64,000 nucleotides of DNA from Sphingomonas sp. OK281 (GCF_900115295.1 NZ_FOVZ01000002.1:496001-560000), one strand, 5' to 3'; shown: positions 16,372 to 25,859, counted from the stretch's first letter. Notes: generated by a model from the sequence alone, not told the origin. Numbers and translations: made by a program.

Positions 16372-19047
16372 TTAGCCGCTGTTTCTTAGGGCGGTGGCGA
16401 TGGCGTTGATGGAGAGGAGGATGCCTTCGCCGATGCGGGGGTCGTCCTCGCCTGCTCGGCGGCGTTTTATCAGTTCGATCTGGAGGAGGTTTAGCGGCTC
16501 GATATAGGGGAGGCGGAGGCGGATCGAGGCGTCTAGGGCGGGGTGCTTTTCGAGTAAGCGGGACTGGCCGGTGACTTGCAGAAGCCCATCATGCGTCTGG
16601 TGCCAGCCGTCGCGGATCGTGGTGAAGATTTCGCGGAGCTTGTCGTCTTCCACGAGCCCGGCATAGCGTTCGGCGATGCCGATGTCGGACTTGGCGAGCA
16701 CCATCTCCAGGTTCGCCAGCGCGGAGGCGAAGAGCGGCCAGCCCTGCGCCATGTCCTTCAGCAGCGCCTTGTCCTCGAAATCGGCGATCGCACGGCCTAC
16801 CCCGTACCAGCCGGGGAGCATGACGCGCGCCTGCGCCCAGCTGAACACCCAGGGGATCGCGCGGAGGTCTTCGATGCGGTCGGACTTGGTGCGGCTGGCG
16901 GGGCGGCTGCCGATCTTGAGGCCGGCGATCTCGGCGATCGGCGTCATCTGGCGGAAGAAGGTGCGGAAGCCCTCCGTACCGTAAACCAGGTCGCGGTAGC
17001 TGTGGAACGCGGTGTCGCTGAGCGTGTCCATTGCGGCCGAGAAGCTCGCGTTGTCGGCGTTCGACAGGCGTTCGGGTTCTAGGCTGGCGAGTAGCGTGGC
17101 CGACGCGATCGCTTCGAGATTGGTCATCGCGGCGTCGCGCGTGCCGTATTTCGCGGCGATCACCTCGCCCTGCTCGGTGATGCGGATGCGGCCCTGGACG
17201 GTGCCCGAGGGCTGCGCGCGGATTGCGCGGAACGCCGAGCCGCCGCCGCGCCCGACTGCGCCGCCGCGACCGTGGAACAGCTGCATGCCGACGCCGGCGG
17301 CTGCGAAGACAGGTTTGAGCGCGGTCGAGGCTTTCGAGAGCTGCCAGGTGGAGGTGAGGTAGCCGCCGTCCTTGTTGCTGTCGGAATAGCCGATCATCAC
17401 TTCCTGATGGCCGCGTGCCTTGGAGATGGTGGCGATCTCGGAGAGTGCGAACCAGGCGGTCATGACGGCGGGGGCGGCCTCGAGATCGCCGATCGTCTCG
17501 AACAGCGGGACCGCCATGATCGCTGCCGTCGGCGTGTCGCCGGGGCGGTAGAGGCCGACTTCCTTGAGCAGGAGGTTCACTTCGAGCAGGTCGCTGACCG
17601 ACTGCGCCATCGAGACGATGTAGTTGGTGATGCAGGCGGGGCCGTACGCGGCGTGCGCGTCGGCGGCGGCCTGGACGATCGCGAGCTCGCCGGCGGTTTC
17701 CTCCGAATATTCGGCGAAGCGCGAGGTAAGGGGGCGGGCGTTGGCGAGTTCGCGGCGGAGCAGCGCGACGCGGGCGTCTTCGTCGAGCGTGAGGTAATCG
17801 TCCTCGACCCCGGCGACCTTGAGCAGTTCGGCGACGACGCGTTCGTGGACGGCGCTGTTCTGGCGGAGGTCCAAGGTGGCGAGGTGGAAGCCGAACGTCT
17901 CGACCGCGCGGATCAGCCGGCCGAGCGCGCCGCCGGTCTTGAGCGCGATGCCGAGGCCGTGCGCGAGCGTAACGAGGTCGGCGCGGAAGTCGGCGGGGTT
18001 GGCGTAGGGCTCGCCGACGAGGCGGCCGGGGCGGGGGGCGTGCTTGCCGGTGAGCGCATCGTGCGTCGCGGACAGGCGGGCGTAGATGCCGGAGAGCGCG
18101 CGACGATAGGGCTCGTCGCTGCGGCTGGCGGCATCGTCGCCGCTGGCATCGGCAAGCGCCTGCACCGCGGCATCGGCGGGGGCGTGTTCGGTCGAGATCG
18201 AGAGTTCCGCGCCGAGCGCGTGCACCGCGTCGCAGTAGTAGCCGAGTACGGCCTCGCTCGCCTTCGACAGCGCGGTCTTGAGCGAGTCGGCGGTGACGTA
18301 CGGGTTGCCGTCCCGGTCGCCGCCGATCCAGCTGCCGGGGCGCAAGAAACTGGGCGTGCGTTCGCCGAGTGCGCGGTCCCACCGCTGGTAGAGCGCGGGG
18401 AGCGCGGGGAGGAACACGTCGCGCAGGTAGCTGAGCGCGGTGTCGACCTCATCGGTGACGTATAGCCGATCGCGGCGCAGGACGCGCGTCTGCCAGAGCA
18501 AAGCGATCTGGCGGAGGATCGCGTCGTCGACGCTGTCGCCGTCGGGCGTGGTGTCGCGGCCGAGATCGCGCAGGCCCATCAGCTCGGCGATGCGGTTGCG
18601 GTGGTCGATCATGCTTTTCCGCCGCACCTCGGTCGGGTGCGCGGTGAGCACGGGGGCGATCAGCGCGTGGTCGAGCAGCGTGCGGATCTGGGTGCGGTCG
18701 ATGCCTTCGGATTCGAGCTGGGCGATCGCGGAGGCGAGATCGGCGCCGTCTTCCGCGGCGATGCCCTGGCGGTCCTCGGCGAGGTTGGCGAGCATCGAGA
18801 ACAGCATGAAGCCGCGGACGAAATCGAGCGTTTCGTCGAGGCTGAGCTTCTCGAGGCTGAGATCGACTGCGCGATCGTCGCCGGGCTTGCCTTCGGAGGC
18901 GTCGCGGTGGCGCTCGACCGACGCCTTGCGGATCGTCTCGGTAGCTTCGAACAGGCGCTCGCCGCCATAGGCGCGGATGACGTCGCCGAGCAGTTTGCCG
19001 AGGAAGCGGATGTCGGAATTGTTCGCGATTGCGGGAAGGCTTGCCAT
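16372..19047 (-). CDS. ppc: Phosphoenolpyruvate carboxylase
   Basis: This 891-aa enzyme carboxylates PEP to oxaloacetate, feeding the TCA cycle. Key motifs are present: APVLTAHPTEVRRKSMIDHR with the catalytic His, GSWIGGDRDGNPYVT, MIGYSDSNKDGGYLTSTWQL, and the glycine-rich active-site loop FHGRGGAVGRGGG followed by TEQGEVIAAKYG. The C-terminal effector-site region ends in LLSINAIATALRNSG. Length is normal for bacterial PEPC (E. coli 883). The ATG at 19047 (MASLPAIANN) has a GGGA upstream; the longer frame reads into non-protein-like sequence. It stands alone on its strand. Confidence 0.97.
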   Translation of the reverse strand: MASLPAIANNSDIRFLGKLLGDVIRAYGGERLFEATETIRKASVERHRDASEGKPGDDRAVDLSLEKLSLDETLDFVRGFMLFSMLANLAEDRQGIAAEDGADLASAIAQLESEGIDRTQIRTLLDHALIAPVLTAHPTEVRRKSMIDHRNRIAELMGLRDLGRDTTPDGDSVDDAILRQIALLWQTRVLRRDRLYVTDEVDTALSYLRDVFLPALPALYQRWDRALGERTPSFLRPGSWIGGDRDGNPYVTADSLKTALSKASEAVLGYYCDAVHALGAELSISTEHAPADAAVQALADASGDDAASRSDEPYRRALSGIYARLSATHDALTGKHAPRPGRLVGEPYANPADFRADLVTLAHGLGIALKTGGALGRLIRAVETFGFHLATLDLRQNSAVHERVVAELLKVAGVEDDYLTLDEDARVALLRRELANARPLTSRFAEYSEETAGELAIVQAAADAHAAYGPACITNYIVSMAQSVSDLLEVNLLLKEVGLYRPGDTPTAAIMAVPLFETIGDLEAAPAVMTAWFALSEIATISKARGHQEVMIGYSDSNKDGGYLTSTWQLSKASTALKPVFAAAGVGMQLFHGRGGAVGRGGGSAFRAIRAQPSGTVQGRIRITEQGEVIAAKYGTRDAAMTNLEAIASATLLASLEPERLSNADNASFSAAMDTLSDTAFHSYRDLVYGTEGFRTFFRQMTPIAEIAGLKIGSRPASRTKSDRIEDLRAIPWVFSWAQARVMLPGWYGVGRAIADFEDKALLKDMAQGWPLFASALANLEMVLAKSDIGIAERYAGLVEDDKLREIFTTIRDGWHQTHDGLLQVTGQSRLLEKHPALDASIRLRLPYIEPLNLLQIELIKRRRAGEDDPRIGEGILLSINAIATALRNSG

Positions 19048-19152
19048 GATTCCCTGCTGCGCTGCGGCAGGGATCAGGTCAACTACGAACACCACACGAC
19101 ACGCTTAAATAGTCGCTTACTTAGAGCTTTACGCGACATATTGTTGCGGAGA

Positions 19153-19527
19153 TCAGCGCTTACGCGACTCCGCGCGCTCTTCCGAGGTAACCGTGCCGTC
19201 GTGGTTCAGGTCCATCCTGTCGAACCAGGCGAGCGTGCCTTCGCTCCACTCGATCGCGGTGATGACGCCGTCCTTGTTGCGATCGAACGCCTTGATGCGC
19301 GTGTTGGGCGAGGGGAGTTCGTCCTTGGTGACCCGATCGTCGCCGTTGCGGTCGAGCGTGCGGAAGCGGCGTTCCATGCTGGCGCCGAAATCGAGCCGCG
19401 AGGTTACCGAGGGCGGCACGAAGCCGACCGCGTTGGCGTCGGCCTGCGCGCGTTGCGCGTCCTTGTCGCCGCACGCGGACACCAGAATTCCCGTCGCGGC
19501 GAGCGCCGCTACCAGTTTCACCTGCAT
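19153..19527 (-). CDS. EF-hand domain lipoprotein
   Basis: This 124-aa protein starts with a lipoprotein signal (MQVKLVAALAATGILVSACG, lipobox Cys19). It carries three EF-hand-like loops: DRNGDDRVTKDE, DRNKDGVITAIE and DLNHDGTVTSEE. Each has the Asp-x-Asn-x-Asp start and a terminal Glu, so calcium binding is likely. It would be anchored in the cell envelope. Function is unknown; it may be a calcium sensor or buffer. The gene lies between ppc and an HNH endonuclease gene on the same strand. Confidence 0.88.
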   Translation of the reverse strand: MQVKLVAALAATGILVSACGDKDAQRAQADANAVGFVPPSVTSRLDFGASMERRFRTLDRNGDDRVTKDELPSPNTRIKAFDRNKDGVITAIEWSEGTLAWFDRMDLNHDGTVTSEERAESRKR

Positions 19528-19552
19528 AGTATCTCCCGTCGTATCGATGCCG

Positions 19553-20119
19553 TCAGGCCTCGAGTTCGATGTCCCAGTACAGCCAGTCGTGCCACGTGTC
19601 GTGCAGGTAGTTGGGCGGGAAGCTGCGGCCGTGTTCTTGCAGATGCCAGTTGGTCGGGCGGATCGCCTCAATATGGAGGGGCATCGCCGCCTGTTTGGGC
19701 GTGCGCCCGCCCTTTTTGAGGTTGCAGGGCGAGCAGGCGGTGACGACGTTCTCCCACGTGGTACGACCGCCTTGCGCGCGCGGCACGACATGGTCGAAGG
19801 TGAGATCGCGCAGCTTGCCGCAATATTGGCAGGTGAACTTGTCGCGCAGGAACAGGTTGAAGCGGGTGAAGGCGGGAAATTGCGACGGTCGGACGAACTG
19901 CTTGAGCGCGATCACCGAGGGCAGCTTCAGCGCGAAATTGGCGCTGCGCACTTCGCGTTCATAGGTGGCGACGATGTCGACGCGGTCGAGGAACACCGCC
20001 TTGACCGCGGTTTGCCACGGCCAGACACTGAGCGGATAGTAGGAAAGCGGCGTATAATCGGCATTGAGCACGAGCGCCGGACAACCATCCGGATGACGCA
20101 TCAGATCGGGGTGAAACAC
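19553..20119 (-). CDS. HNH endonuclease
   Basis: This 188-aa protein contains a classic HNH module: CQYCGKLRDLTFDHVVPRAQ, then GGRTTWENVVTACSPCNLKK, with two CxxC pairs and the His-Asn-His core. The N-terminal part (CPALVLNADYTPLSYYPLS) is the conserved lead of a widespread chromosomal HNH family in proteobacteria. I chose the GTG at 20119 because it sits just after GGGAGGA and homologues usually begin FHPDL; an ATG at 20101 is the alternative. No defence or mobile genes surround it, so it is probably a housekeeping or repair nuclease of unknown role. Confidence 0.88.
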   Translation of the reverse strand: MFHPDLMRHPDGCPALVLNADYTPLSYYPLSVWPWQTAVKAVFLDRVDIVATYEREVRSANFALKLPSVIALKQFVRPSQFPAFTRFNLFLRDKFTCQYCGKLRDLTFDHVVPRAQGGRTTWENVVTACSPCNLKKGGRTPKQAAMPLHIEAIRPTNWHLQEHGRSFPPNYLHDTWHDWLYWDIELEA

Positions 20120-20208
20120 GGCTCCTCCCACTCAGGCTTCGCAGAGCGCCCTATGGACGACAGCGATGACACCGCCATGACAGCACGCCGCGTGGCGGTC
20201 GGTCAAGC

Positions 20209-21042
20209 ATGCTGAGCGACGGACCGGTCGTAACGCGGTTCGCACCGAGCCCGACGGGGCGGTTGCATCTGGGCCACGCGGTGTCCGCGATCCGCGCGCA
20301 CGATTACGCGCGGGAGCGGGGCGGGCGGTTCCTGCTGCGGATCGAGGATATCGATGGGACGCGGAGCCGGCCTGAATTCGTGGCGGGGATTTTGGAGGAT
20401 CTGGCGTGGCTTGGGTTGCGGTGGGACTCGCTGGTGTTCCAGTCGGAACGGCTGGCTACGTATGATGTTGCGCTGGAGGCGTTGAAGGCGCGCGGGCTGG
20501 TTTACCCCTGTTTCTGTACGCGGGCGGAGATTGCGGCGAGCGCGTCGGCGCCGCAGGGGGATGTCGGGCCGGTCTATCCGGGGATCTGTCGGGGCCAGAG
20601 CGCGGACGAGGTCGCTGCGCGGGGGGATGTGGCGCATTGCTGGCGGCTCGACATGGCGAAGGCTGTGGCGATTACGGGCGTGCTTGCGTGGGAGGATGCG
20701 ATTGCCGGGACGGTTGTCGCCGATCCGCTGGCGCAGGGGGATGTCGTGCTGGCGCGGAAGGATGCGCCGGCGAGCTATCATCTCGCGGTGACTCTGGACG
20801 ATGCGGCGCAAGGCGTGACGGACGTGGTGCGCGGGGTGGACCTGTTTGCGGCGACGGACGTGCACCGGGTGTTGCAGGCTTTGCTGGGGTTGCCGGTGCC
20901 GGCGTATCATCATCATCCGCTGGTGGTGGATGCGGCGGGGCGGCGGTTGGCTAAGCGGGATGGGGCGGTGTCGCTGGCGGAGATGCGGGCGGCGGGGGAG
21001 GATGGGGTGGCGTTGGCGGCTCGGGTACGGAGTGGGGGATGA
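20209..21042 (+). CDS. gluQ: Glutamyl-Q tRNA(Asp) synthetase
   Basis: This 277-aa protein is a truncated GluRS-like enzyme lacking the anticodon-binding domain. It attaches glutamate to queuosine in tRNA-Asp. Visible features are RFAPSPTGRLHLGHAVSA (HIGH motif), RIEDIDGTRSRPE, a zinc-binding set CFC...YPGIC at residues 100-127, and RLAKRDGAVSL in place of KMSKS. Length matches GluQRS. The ATG at 20209 is the first in frame. The 3' end is followed by a repeat block. Confidence 0.93.
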   Translation: MLSDGPVVTRFAPSPTGRLHLGHAVSAIRAHDYARERGGRFLLRIEDIDGTRSRPEFVAGILEDLAWLGLRWDSLVFQSERLATYDVALEALKARGLVYPCFCTRAEIAASASAPQGDVGPVYPGICRGQSADEVAARGDVAHCWRLDMAKAVAITGVLAWEDAIAGTVVADPLAQGDVVLARKDAPASYHLAVTLDDAAQGVTDVVRGVDLFAATDVHRVLQALLGLPVPAYHHHPLVVDAAGRRLAKRDGAVSLAEMRAAGEDGVALAARVRSGG

Positions 21043-21139
21043 TGGCGATCGGCTAGCGGGGGCACGGTGAGCGCATGACCGGATTGGTGCCAATATCCTT
21101 CGAACACGGTGCGGTCGCCAACACAGCGCAGCCTGCAAT

Positions 21140-21340
21140 TCCTTGTTCTCCCGCGAAGGCGGGAGCCCAGTCTGGGTCCCCGCCTTCGCGGGGAAACAAG
21201 GAGGAAGCGCGGTGTCCTACCAGTACCACCACCCCGGCGGAGGCCGGGGCCCAATTGGGGGACAGTTATGATGAGGCTTATCGCTTCGTAACCTTGGCTT
21301 TCCCAATTGGGCCCCGGCCTTCGCCGGGGTGGTGTTCTAA
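21140..21340. repeat. Composite palindromic intergenic repeat (GGCCCCGGC family)
   Basis: It has the same modular make-up as the block at 13441-13694. A double stem of the CCCGCGAAGGCGGGAG type lies at 21140-21202, an inverted ~33-bp unit at 21226-21260, and a forward unit at 21301-21340. It lies between the convergent gluQ and DUF3147-like genes. Confidence 0.85.
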
Positions 21341-21348
21341 TTGGCGCG

Positions 21349-21699
21349 CTAAAGCTCGATCCCCAACCTCGGCGCAGCCCACGTCATCGCCGCATACAGC
21401 GCGATCGTCAGCACGCACCCCGCCACCAGCGACACCCAGAACGGTGCACCATGCCGAAGCATCGCCGGGATCAGCAGAAACATCGGCAGTGACGGCAGCA
21501 CGTACCAGAAGGTCGCGCCGGCATGCGCCGCCATCGTCCGCGGGTCGGGCTTGTCGCGCCAGAGCCAGATCATGCCGAGCACCGACACCAGCGGCAGCGA
21601 CGCCACGAGTGCGCCAAAGCCGGGGTAGCGTTTGGCGATCTCCGACGCGGCGGCGATAAGAATGCCGGAAATCACGGCTTTCAGCGTCAAGTATAACAT
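21349..21699 (-). CDS. DUF3147-family membrane protein
   Basis: This 116-aa protein has four hydrophobic segments and the DUF3147 pattern: VISGILIAAASEIAKRYPGF, LVASLPLVSVLGMIWLWRDK, ATFWYVLPSLPMFLLIPAML and a C-terminal span. It is a small inner-membrane protein of unknown function, common in proteobacteria. Its 3' end directly abuts the repeat block, and the gene reads away from the HIG1-like gene that follows. Confidence 0.85.
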   Translation of the reverse strand: MLYLTLKAVISGILIAAASEIAKRYPGFGALVASLPLVSVLGMIWLWRDKPDPRTMAAHAGATFWYVLPSLPMFLLIPAMLRHGAPFWVSLVAGCVLTIALYAAMTWAAPRLGIEL

Positions 21700-21782
21700 G
21701 CAGCATTTGCACGCATCACGAAGGGTTCCGCAACACTGCTACGGCCATTGCTAGCAGCATCCGGTGCGCTTACATTCCTTTC

Positions 21783-22013
21783 ATGAACACATTCCTCGTC
21801 ATCCTCCTGATCGCGGCGATGATCGCGACCGTCGTGGCCCTGGTGCGGGGCGTCGTGTCGTTCCTGCAGGAGGGCACGGCGCAGGTCCGTGATGGCAACG
21901 GGCCGAGCGCGGCATCGCTTAAGTCGAATCGGATGATGCAGCAGCGGATCTTCTTCCAGGCGCTAGCGATCCTGATCGTGGTGGTGATACTGTTCGCGGC
22001 AGGGCGGAACTAG
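21783..22013 (+). CDS. Small two-span membrane protein (HIG1-like)
   Basis: This 76-aa protein has two transmembrane helices (residues 4-27 and 57-73). They are joined by a polar loop containing the segment SNRMMQQRIFFQALAI, which resembles the HIG1/twin-transmembrane family linked in alphaproteobacteria to cytochrome oxidase assembly or stability. The family link is by pattern only. The start is an ATG; transcription appears independent. Confidence 0.75.
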   Translation: MNTFLVILLIAAMIATVVALVRGVVSFLQEGTAQVRDGNGPSAASLKSNRMMQQRIFFQALAILIVVVILFAAGRN

Positions 22014-22036
22014 GGTCTAACGCGCTTTGCTAACCA

Positions 22037-22122
22037 CCGTCATTCCAGCGCAAGCTGGGATCTCGACGTTAGGCGGATGTCGCGAGCCACGAGGGATACC
22101 CCAGCTTTCGCTGGGGTGACGG
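22037..22122. repeat. Cruciform-type repeat (CCAGC/GCTGG family)
   Basis: The ends pair (CCGTCA at 22037-22042 with TGACGG at 22117-22122). Inside are two hairpins, CCAGC-GCAA-GCTGG and CCCCAGC-TTTC-GCTGGGG. This is a REP-like unit, distinct in sequence from the GGCCCCGGC family, and sits between two co-oriented genes. Confidence 0.75.
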
Positions 22123-22161
22123 ACTTGTGACTCAGCATGGTCGGACAGAAGGAATCGACCG

Positions 22162-22746
22162 ATGGTCAAGCTCAACAAGATCTACACGCGAACCGGTGAC
22201 GACGGCACGACGGGGTTGGTCGACGGGTCGCGCGTGTCGAAGGCGAGTGCGCTGATGCAGGCGATTGGCGATGTCGACGAGGCGAACTCGGCGATCGGCG
22301 TGGCGGTGGTGGCGCTTGGCGACGATCCGCTCGCCGCTGCGCTGGAGCGAATCCAGAACGACCTGTTCGATCTTGGTGCCGACCTCGCGACGCCTGCGAC
22401 CGACGACGGATTTGCACCGTCGGAGATGGTGTTGCGGATCGTGCCGGCGCAGGTCGAGCGGCTGGAACGCGAGATCGATGCGATGAACACGCATCTCGCG
22501 CCGTTGCGGAGCTTCATCCTGCCGGGCGGATCGCCGCAGGCTGCCGCGCTGCATCTGGCGCGGGCGATTTCGCGGCGCGCGGAGCGATCCGCGGTCGCGG
22601 CGACGCACGATATGCCGCTGAATCCCGCGGCATTAGCGTATGTTAACCGGCTATCCGATTTCCTGTTCGTGGCGTCCCGGGCGGTGAACCAAAACGGCGC
22701 CGGCGACGTTCTATGGCGACCGGGGGCTACGCGCGCGCAGGCGTGA
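22162..22746 (+). CDS. Cob(I)alamin adenosyltransferase, PduO type
   Basis: This 194-aa enzyme transfers adenosyl from ATP to reduced corrinoid to form adenosylcobalamin. Family motifs are all present: the N-terminal TRTGDDGTTGLVDGSRVSK, IGDVDEANSAIG, DLFDLGADLATP, and the C-terminal PGGSPQAAALHLARAISRRA followed by ERSAV and LNRLSDFLF-type sequence. Length is normal. No other cobalamin genes and no cobalamin riboswitch are visible nearby; the 5' region carries a repeat instead. It is followed by the ergothioneine genes, with no obvious functional link. Confidence 0.92.
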   Translation: MVKLNKIYTRTGDDGTTGLVDGSRVSKASALMQAIGDVDEANSAIGVAVVALGDDPLAAALERIQNDLFDLGADLATPATDDGFAPSEMVLRIVPAQVERLEREIDAMNTHLAPLRSFILPGGSPQAAALHLARAISRRAERSAVAATHDMPLNPAALAYVNRLSDFLFVASRAVNQNGAGDVLWRPGATRAQA

Positions 22747-22794
22747 TCGGCGTTCGAGCGTTGCGGTACCGGGCGACGCGTTGAAGGATAATCG

Positions 22795-24063
22795 ATGCCG
22801 CAGCCTGTTCGTCCCGATCTCAACGTTGCCCTTTCGTCGGATTTGAGCGAGCGTTTCGCTGCCGTACGCGCGTTGACGCTGGCGCTCGCCGCGCCGCTGT
22901 CGGATGCAGATGCGACGGTGCAGTCGATGGACGACGCGTCGCCGACCAAGTGGCATCTGGCGCATACGACGTGGTTCTTCGAGACGTTCGTGTTGCGCGA
23001 TCACGTTGCTGGCTATGCGTTGCATGACGAGCGTTTTCCGTTCCTGTTCAACAGCTATTACGAGGCGGAGGGGCGGCGTCATGCGCGCGACCGGCGCGGT
23101 ATGGTGACGCGGCCGTCGCTCGACGAGGTGCGGGCGTACCGCGCGCATGTCGATGCGGCGTTGCTCGACGCGCTGCCTGGGCTGTCGGCGGATGCGCAGG
23201 CGCTTGTGGCGCTCGGGTGTCATCACGAGGAGCAGCACCAGGAATTGCTGGTGACCGACATCCTCCACATGTTTTCGGAAAACCCGCTGGAGCCGGCGAT
23301 GTGGCCGGCGCCGCGGAAAGTGCCGGTCGAGATGCCGGGGCCAATCAACTGGATCGCGCGCGAGAGCGGGATCGTCGAGGTCGGGCATGACGGCGACGGC
23401 TTCGCGTTCGATTGCGAGGGACCGCGTCACGCGGCTTTGTTGGTGCCGCATGCGGTCGCGGACCGGACCGTGACGAACGGCGAATGGGCGGCGTTCATCG
23501 CCAATGGCGGTTATACCGAGGCGCGGCATTGGCTGGCGGATGGTTGGGCTTGGGTGAAGGCCGAGGGCATCGTCGCGCCGCTCTATTGGGAGCAGGGCGA
23601 GGCGGGCTGGACGCGGTTCGGGCTCGACGGCCGCCGCGCGATCGACCCGGCGGCGCCGGTGACGCATGTGAGTTTTTTCGAGGCGGATGCGTATGCGAGC
23701 TGGGCCGGCGCACGGTTGCCGACCGAGTTCGAATGGGAGGCGGCGGCGGCCTCGCACGACGCGAACGGCGGCAACCAGATGGACGTGGCTGGGCCGGTCG
23801 AGCCTCGGCCAGCGGCAAATGGTCCGGCGTTTTTCGGCGATGTCTGGGAGTGGACCGGCAGCGCTTACCGCCCGTATCCTGGGTTCGTGACGGCAGCTGG
23901 CGCCGTGGGTGAATACAACGGCAAGTTCATGAGTTCGCAGTTTATTCTGCGCGGGGGCAGTTGCGCCACGCCGCGCGGGCACGCGCGCGCGAGCTACCGC
24001 AATTTCTTTTATCCGCATCAACGGTGGCAGTTCACCGGCGTGCGTCTCGCGAAAGATATCTGA
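22795..24063 (+). CDS. egtB: Ergothioneine biosynthesis sulfoxide synthase EgtB
   Basis: This 422-aa protein combines an N-terminal DinB-like domain with a C-terminal formylglycine-generating-enzyme-like domain. Iron-binding histidines are visible in [15 protein letters not shown] and in [17 protein letters not shown]. The C-terminal lobe shows [37 protein letters not shown] and [20 protein letters not shown]. EgtB joins hercynine to a thiol in the presence of oxygen. The TGA overlaps the ATG of egtD by one base, so the two genes are an operon. No egtA, egtC or egtE gene is present here. Confidence 0.95.
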   Translation: MPQPVRPDLNVALSSDLSERFAAVRALTLALAAPLSDADATVQSMDDASPTKWHLAHTTWFFETFVLRDHVAGYALHDERFPFLFNSYYEAEGRRHARDRRGMVTRPSLDEVRAYRAHVDAALLDALPGLSADAQALVALGCHHEEQHQELLVTDILHMFSENPLEPAMWPAPRKVPVEMPGPINWIARESGIVEVGHDGDGFAFDCEGPRHAALLVPHAVADRTVTNGEWAAFIANGGYTEARHWLADGWAWVKAEGIVAPLYWEQGEAGWTRFGLDGRRAIDPAAPVTHVSFFEADAYASWAGARLPTEFEWEAAAASHDANGGNQMDVAGPVEPRPAANGPAFFGDVWEWTGSAYRPYPGFVTAAGAVGEYNGKFMSSQFILRGGSCATPRGHARASYRNFFYPHQRWQFTGVRLAKDI

Positions 24064-25040
24064 TGTTGAAGCCTGAGATCGAGGACGGCCAGCAGACGCT
24101 CGCCGACCCGCAGTTCCGTGCGGACGTGCTGGACGGGCTTGCGCGGCGGCCGCGCGCGATCCCGGCGCGCTGGTTCTACGATCGGCGCGGCTCGGAGCTG
24201 TTCGAGAAGATCACGGATCTGCCCGAATATTATCCGACGCGGACCGAGCGTTCGATCCTGGAGACGGCGTGCCCCGAAGTGGCGACGCTTGCAGGCGAGG
24301 GCCGTGCGGTCGTCGAGTTCGGCTCGGGATCGTCGACCAAGACGCCGATCCTGCTCGATGCCGTCGCGCCGTCGGTCTATGTGCCGATCGATATCTCGGG
24401 TGATTTCCTGCGTGAGTCGTCGAAGGTGCTGGGCGATCAGTTTCCCGACCTGCTGGTGCTGCCGTTCGAGGCGGACTTCATGCGGCCGTTGAGCTTGCCG
24501 AAGACGATCGCGGATACGCCCAAGCTCGGCTTCTTTCCGGGGTCGACGATCGGCAACATGATCCCGCTGATGGCGGTCGACCTGCTGCGCGCGATGCGGT
24601 CGTCGCTCGGTGTCGGCGCGATGCTGCTGATCGGGATGGACCGGATCAAGGGCGAAGACGTGCTGGTGCCCGCGTATGACGATGCGCAGGGCGTGACGGC
24701 GGCGTTCAACCTGAACCTGCTCGAGCGGATCAACCGCGAACTGGACGGCGATATCCCGGTCGACGCGTTCCGGCACAAGGCGGTCTGGAACGACGATCGC
24801 GCGCGGATCGAGATGCATCTGGAAGCGGTGCGCGATGTCGCGTTTACCGTCGATGGGCGATCGTTCGAGGTCGCCGCGGGCGAGACGATCCACACCGAGA
24901 ACTCGCATAAATATGGCGCACGCGATGCCCGGATCCTGTTGCGGTCGGGCGGGTGGACGCCGGTGGCGGCGTGGACCGATCCCGAGGGACTGTTCGGCGT
25001 GTATCTCGCCGAGGCGCAGGTGGAGCGGCCCGCGCCCTGA
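24063..25040 (+). CDS. egtD: L-histidine N(alpha)-methyltransferase EgtD
   Basis: This 325-aa SAM-dependent enzyme trimethylates histidine to hercynine, the first step to ergothioneine. Motifs include FYDRRGSELFEKITDLPEYY, PTRTERSIL, VVEFGSGSSTKTPILLDA (SAM site), PGSTIGNM and the C-terminal HTENSHKYG. Length matches EgtD. The ATG at 24063 overlaps the egtB stop (TGATG) and fits the known N-terminus; the open frame upstream is only the overlap with egtB. A strong terminator follows. Confidence 0.95.
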   Translation: MLKPEIEDGQQTLADPQFRADVLDGLARRPRAIPARWFYDRRGSELFEKITDLPEYYPTRTERSILETACPEVATLAGEGRAVVEFGSGSSTKTPILLDAVAPSVYVPIDISGDFLRESSKVLGDQFPDLLVLPFEADFMRPLSLPKTIADTPKLGFFPGSTIGNMIPLMAVDLLRAMRSSLGVGAMLLIGMDRIKGEDVLVPAYDDAQGVTAAFNLNLLERINRELDGDIPVDAFRHKAVWNDDRARIEMHLEAVRDVAFTVDGRSFEVAAGETIHTENSHKYGARDARILLRSGGWTPVAAWTDPEGLFGVYLAEAQVERPAP

Positions 25041-25098
25041 GCGGCGGACCCGCCACGCTTTTGGCCAGAGGTTGCAGGCGTTAGGGGGGGCAGATCCG

Positions 25099-25135
25099 GC
25101 GCCTCGTATCCGAATGATACGAGGCGCTTTCGTTA
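25099..25135 (+). terminator. Rho-independent terminator after egtD
   Basis: A perfect 12-bp stem (GCGCCTCGTATC / GATACGAGGCGC) with a 5-base loop at 25099-25127 is followed by TTTCGTTAT. It ends the egtB-egtD transcript and lies just ahead of the convergent gene's stop. Confidence 0.85.
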
Positions 25136-25142
25136 TATCCGG

Positions 25143-25859
25143 TCAGGCTTTCTCGACACGGAACTGGAACAGGTGCTTCTCGCCGTTCAGTTCGACCGCG
25201 AGAACCACCATTTCCCCGACCTTCGCCGTCTTGAGCTTCGAGCAGATGATGCGCCCGCCATACCCGCTCTCCGGGTCGAGCGTGGTCGTCTGGACATACT
25301 CGTCGTCGAGCATCTCCAGCGTCTTGTTCAGGCCGATCTGGCTCAGCGCGATCGCACCACCGCCGGCGGCAACGGATGCGAGCTGTCCATCGCTGAGACC
25401 GGGACGATCGATGACCGTGCGGTAGACGCGCCCGCCCGGTGCGTAGGTCGTCACCGTCGTGTTGTTGTTCTGCGCCGCGGCGGCGGCACCCGCGAGCATC
25501 GCGTAGCCGATCTGCGACCACATCGCGCGCTTCTTGGTCTTCGACTCCACCTGTTCCTTGGTGAAGACAGGCAGCGTTTCGGTTCCATAGAAGAACGACA
25601 TGTTCTCGACGCCGACGTTGATCGGCGCTTTCGACTTGTTGTACACCGCGACCCGGAACGTCAGGCTTCCGTGATCGAGACCCGGCAGGGGAACGACGCG
25701 GACGGCAGCCTGCTGATCGGGCAGGTCCTCCTCGATCGTCGGCACGCCGCGATCGAAGCGAACGACCTGCGTAGATGTCGGCGCCGGCTTGATCTCGAGT
25801 TTCGCGAACGCAGGCGTCGCCGTCAGTGCTAACGCACTGAAAATAAACAAAGTCTTCAT
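25143..25859 (-). CDS. Secreted protein of unknown function
   Basis: This 238-aa protein has a clear signal peptide (MKTLFIFSALALTATPAFAK) and is exported. A beta-rich middle (LTFRVAVYNKSKAPINVGVE) is followed by an alanine-rich helix with an NNNTTVTTYAPGG segment, then a beta-rich end with a lone Cys in GGRIICSKLKTAKVGE. I do not recognise the family. The ATG at 25859 begins the signal peptide; a longer frame upstream is not protein-like. The gene converges with egtD and sits at the left margin of an accessory stretch. Confidence 0.8.
   Translation of the reverse strand: MKTLFIFSALALTATPAFAKLEIKPAPTSTQVVRFDRGVPTIEEDLPDQQAAVRVVPLPGLDHGSLTFRVAVYNKSKAPINVGVENMSFFYGTETLPVFTKEQVESKTKKRAMWSQIGYAMLAGAAAAAQNNNTTVTTYAPGGRVYRTVIDRPGLSDGQLASVAAGGGAIALSQIGLNKTLEMLDDEYVQTTTLDPESGYGGRIICSKLKTAKVGEMVVLAVELNGEKHLFQFRVEKA

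Noticed and set aside
19553..20119. HNH gene as a mobile or restriction element
   Set aside because: It belongs to a widespread chromosomal HNH family; there is no methylase, intron or phage context.
22014..22161. Cobalamin riboswitch ahead of the adenosyltransferase gene
   Set aside because: The region is occupied by a REP-like cruciform; no B12-box pattern was found.
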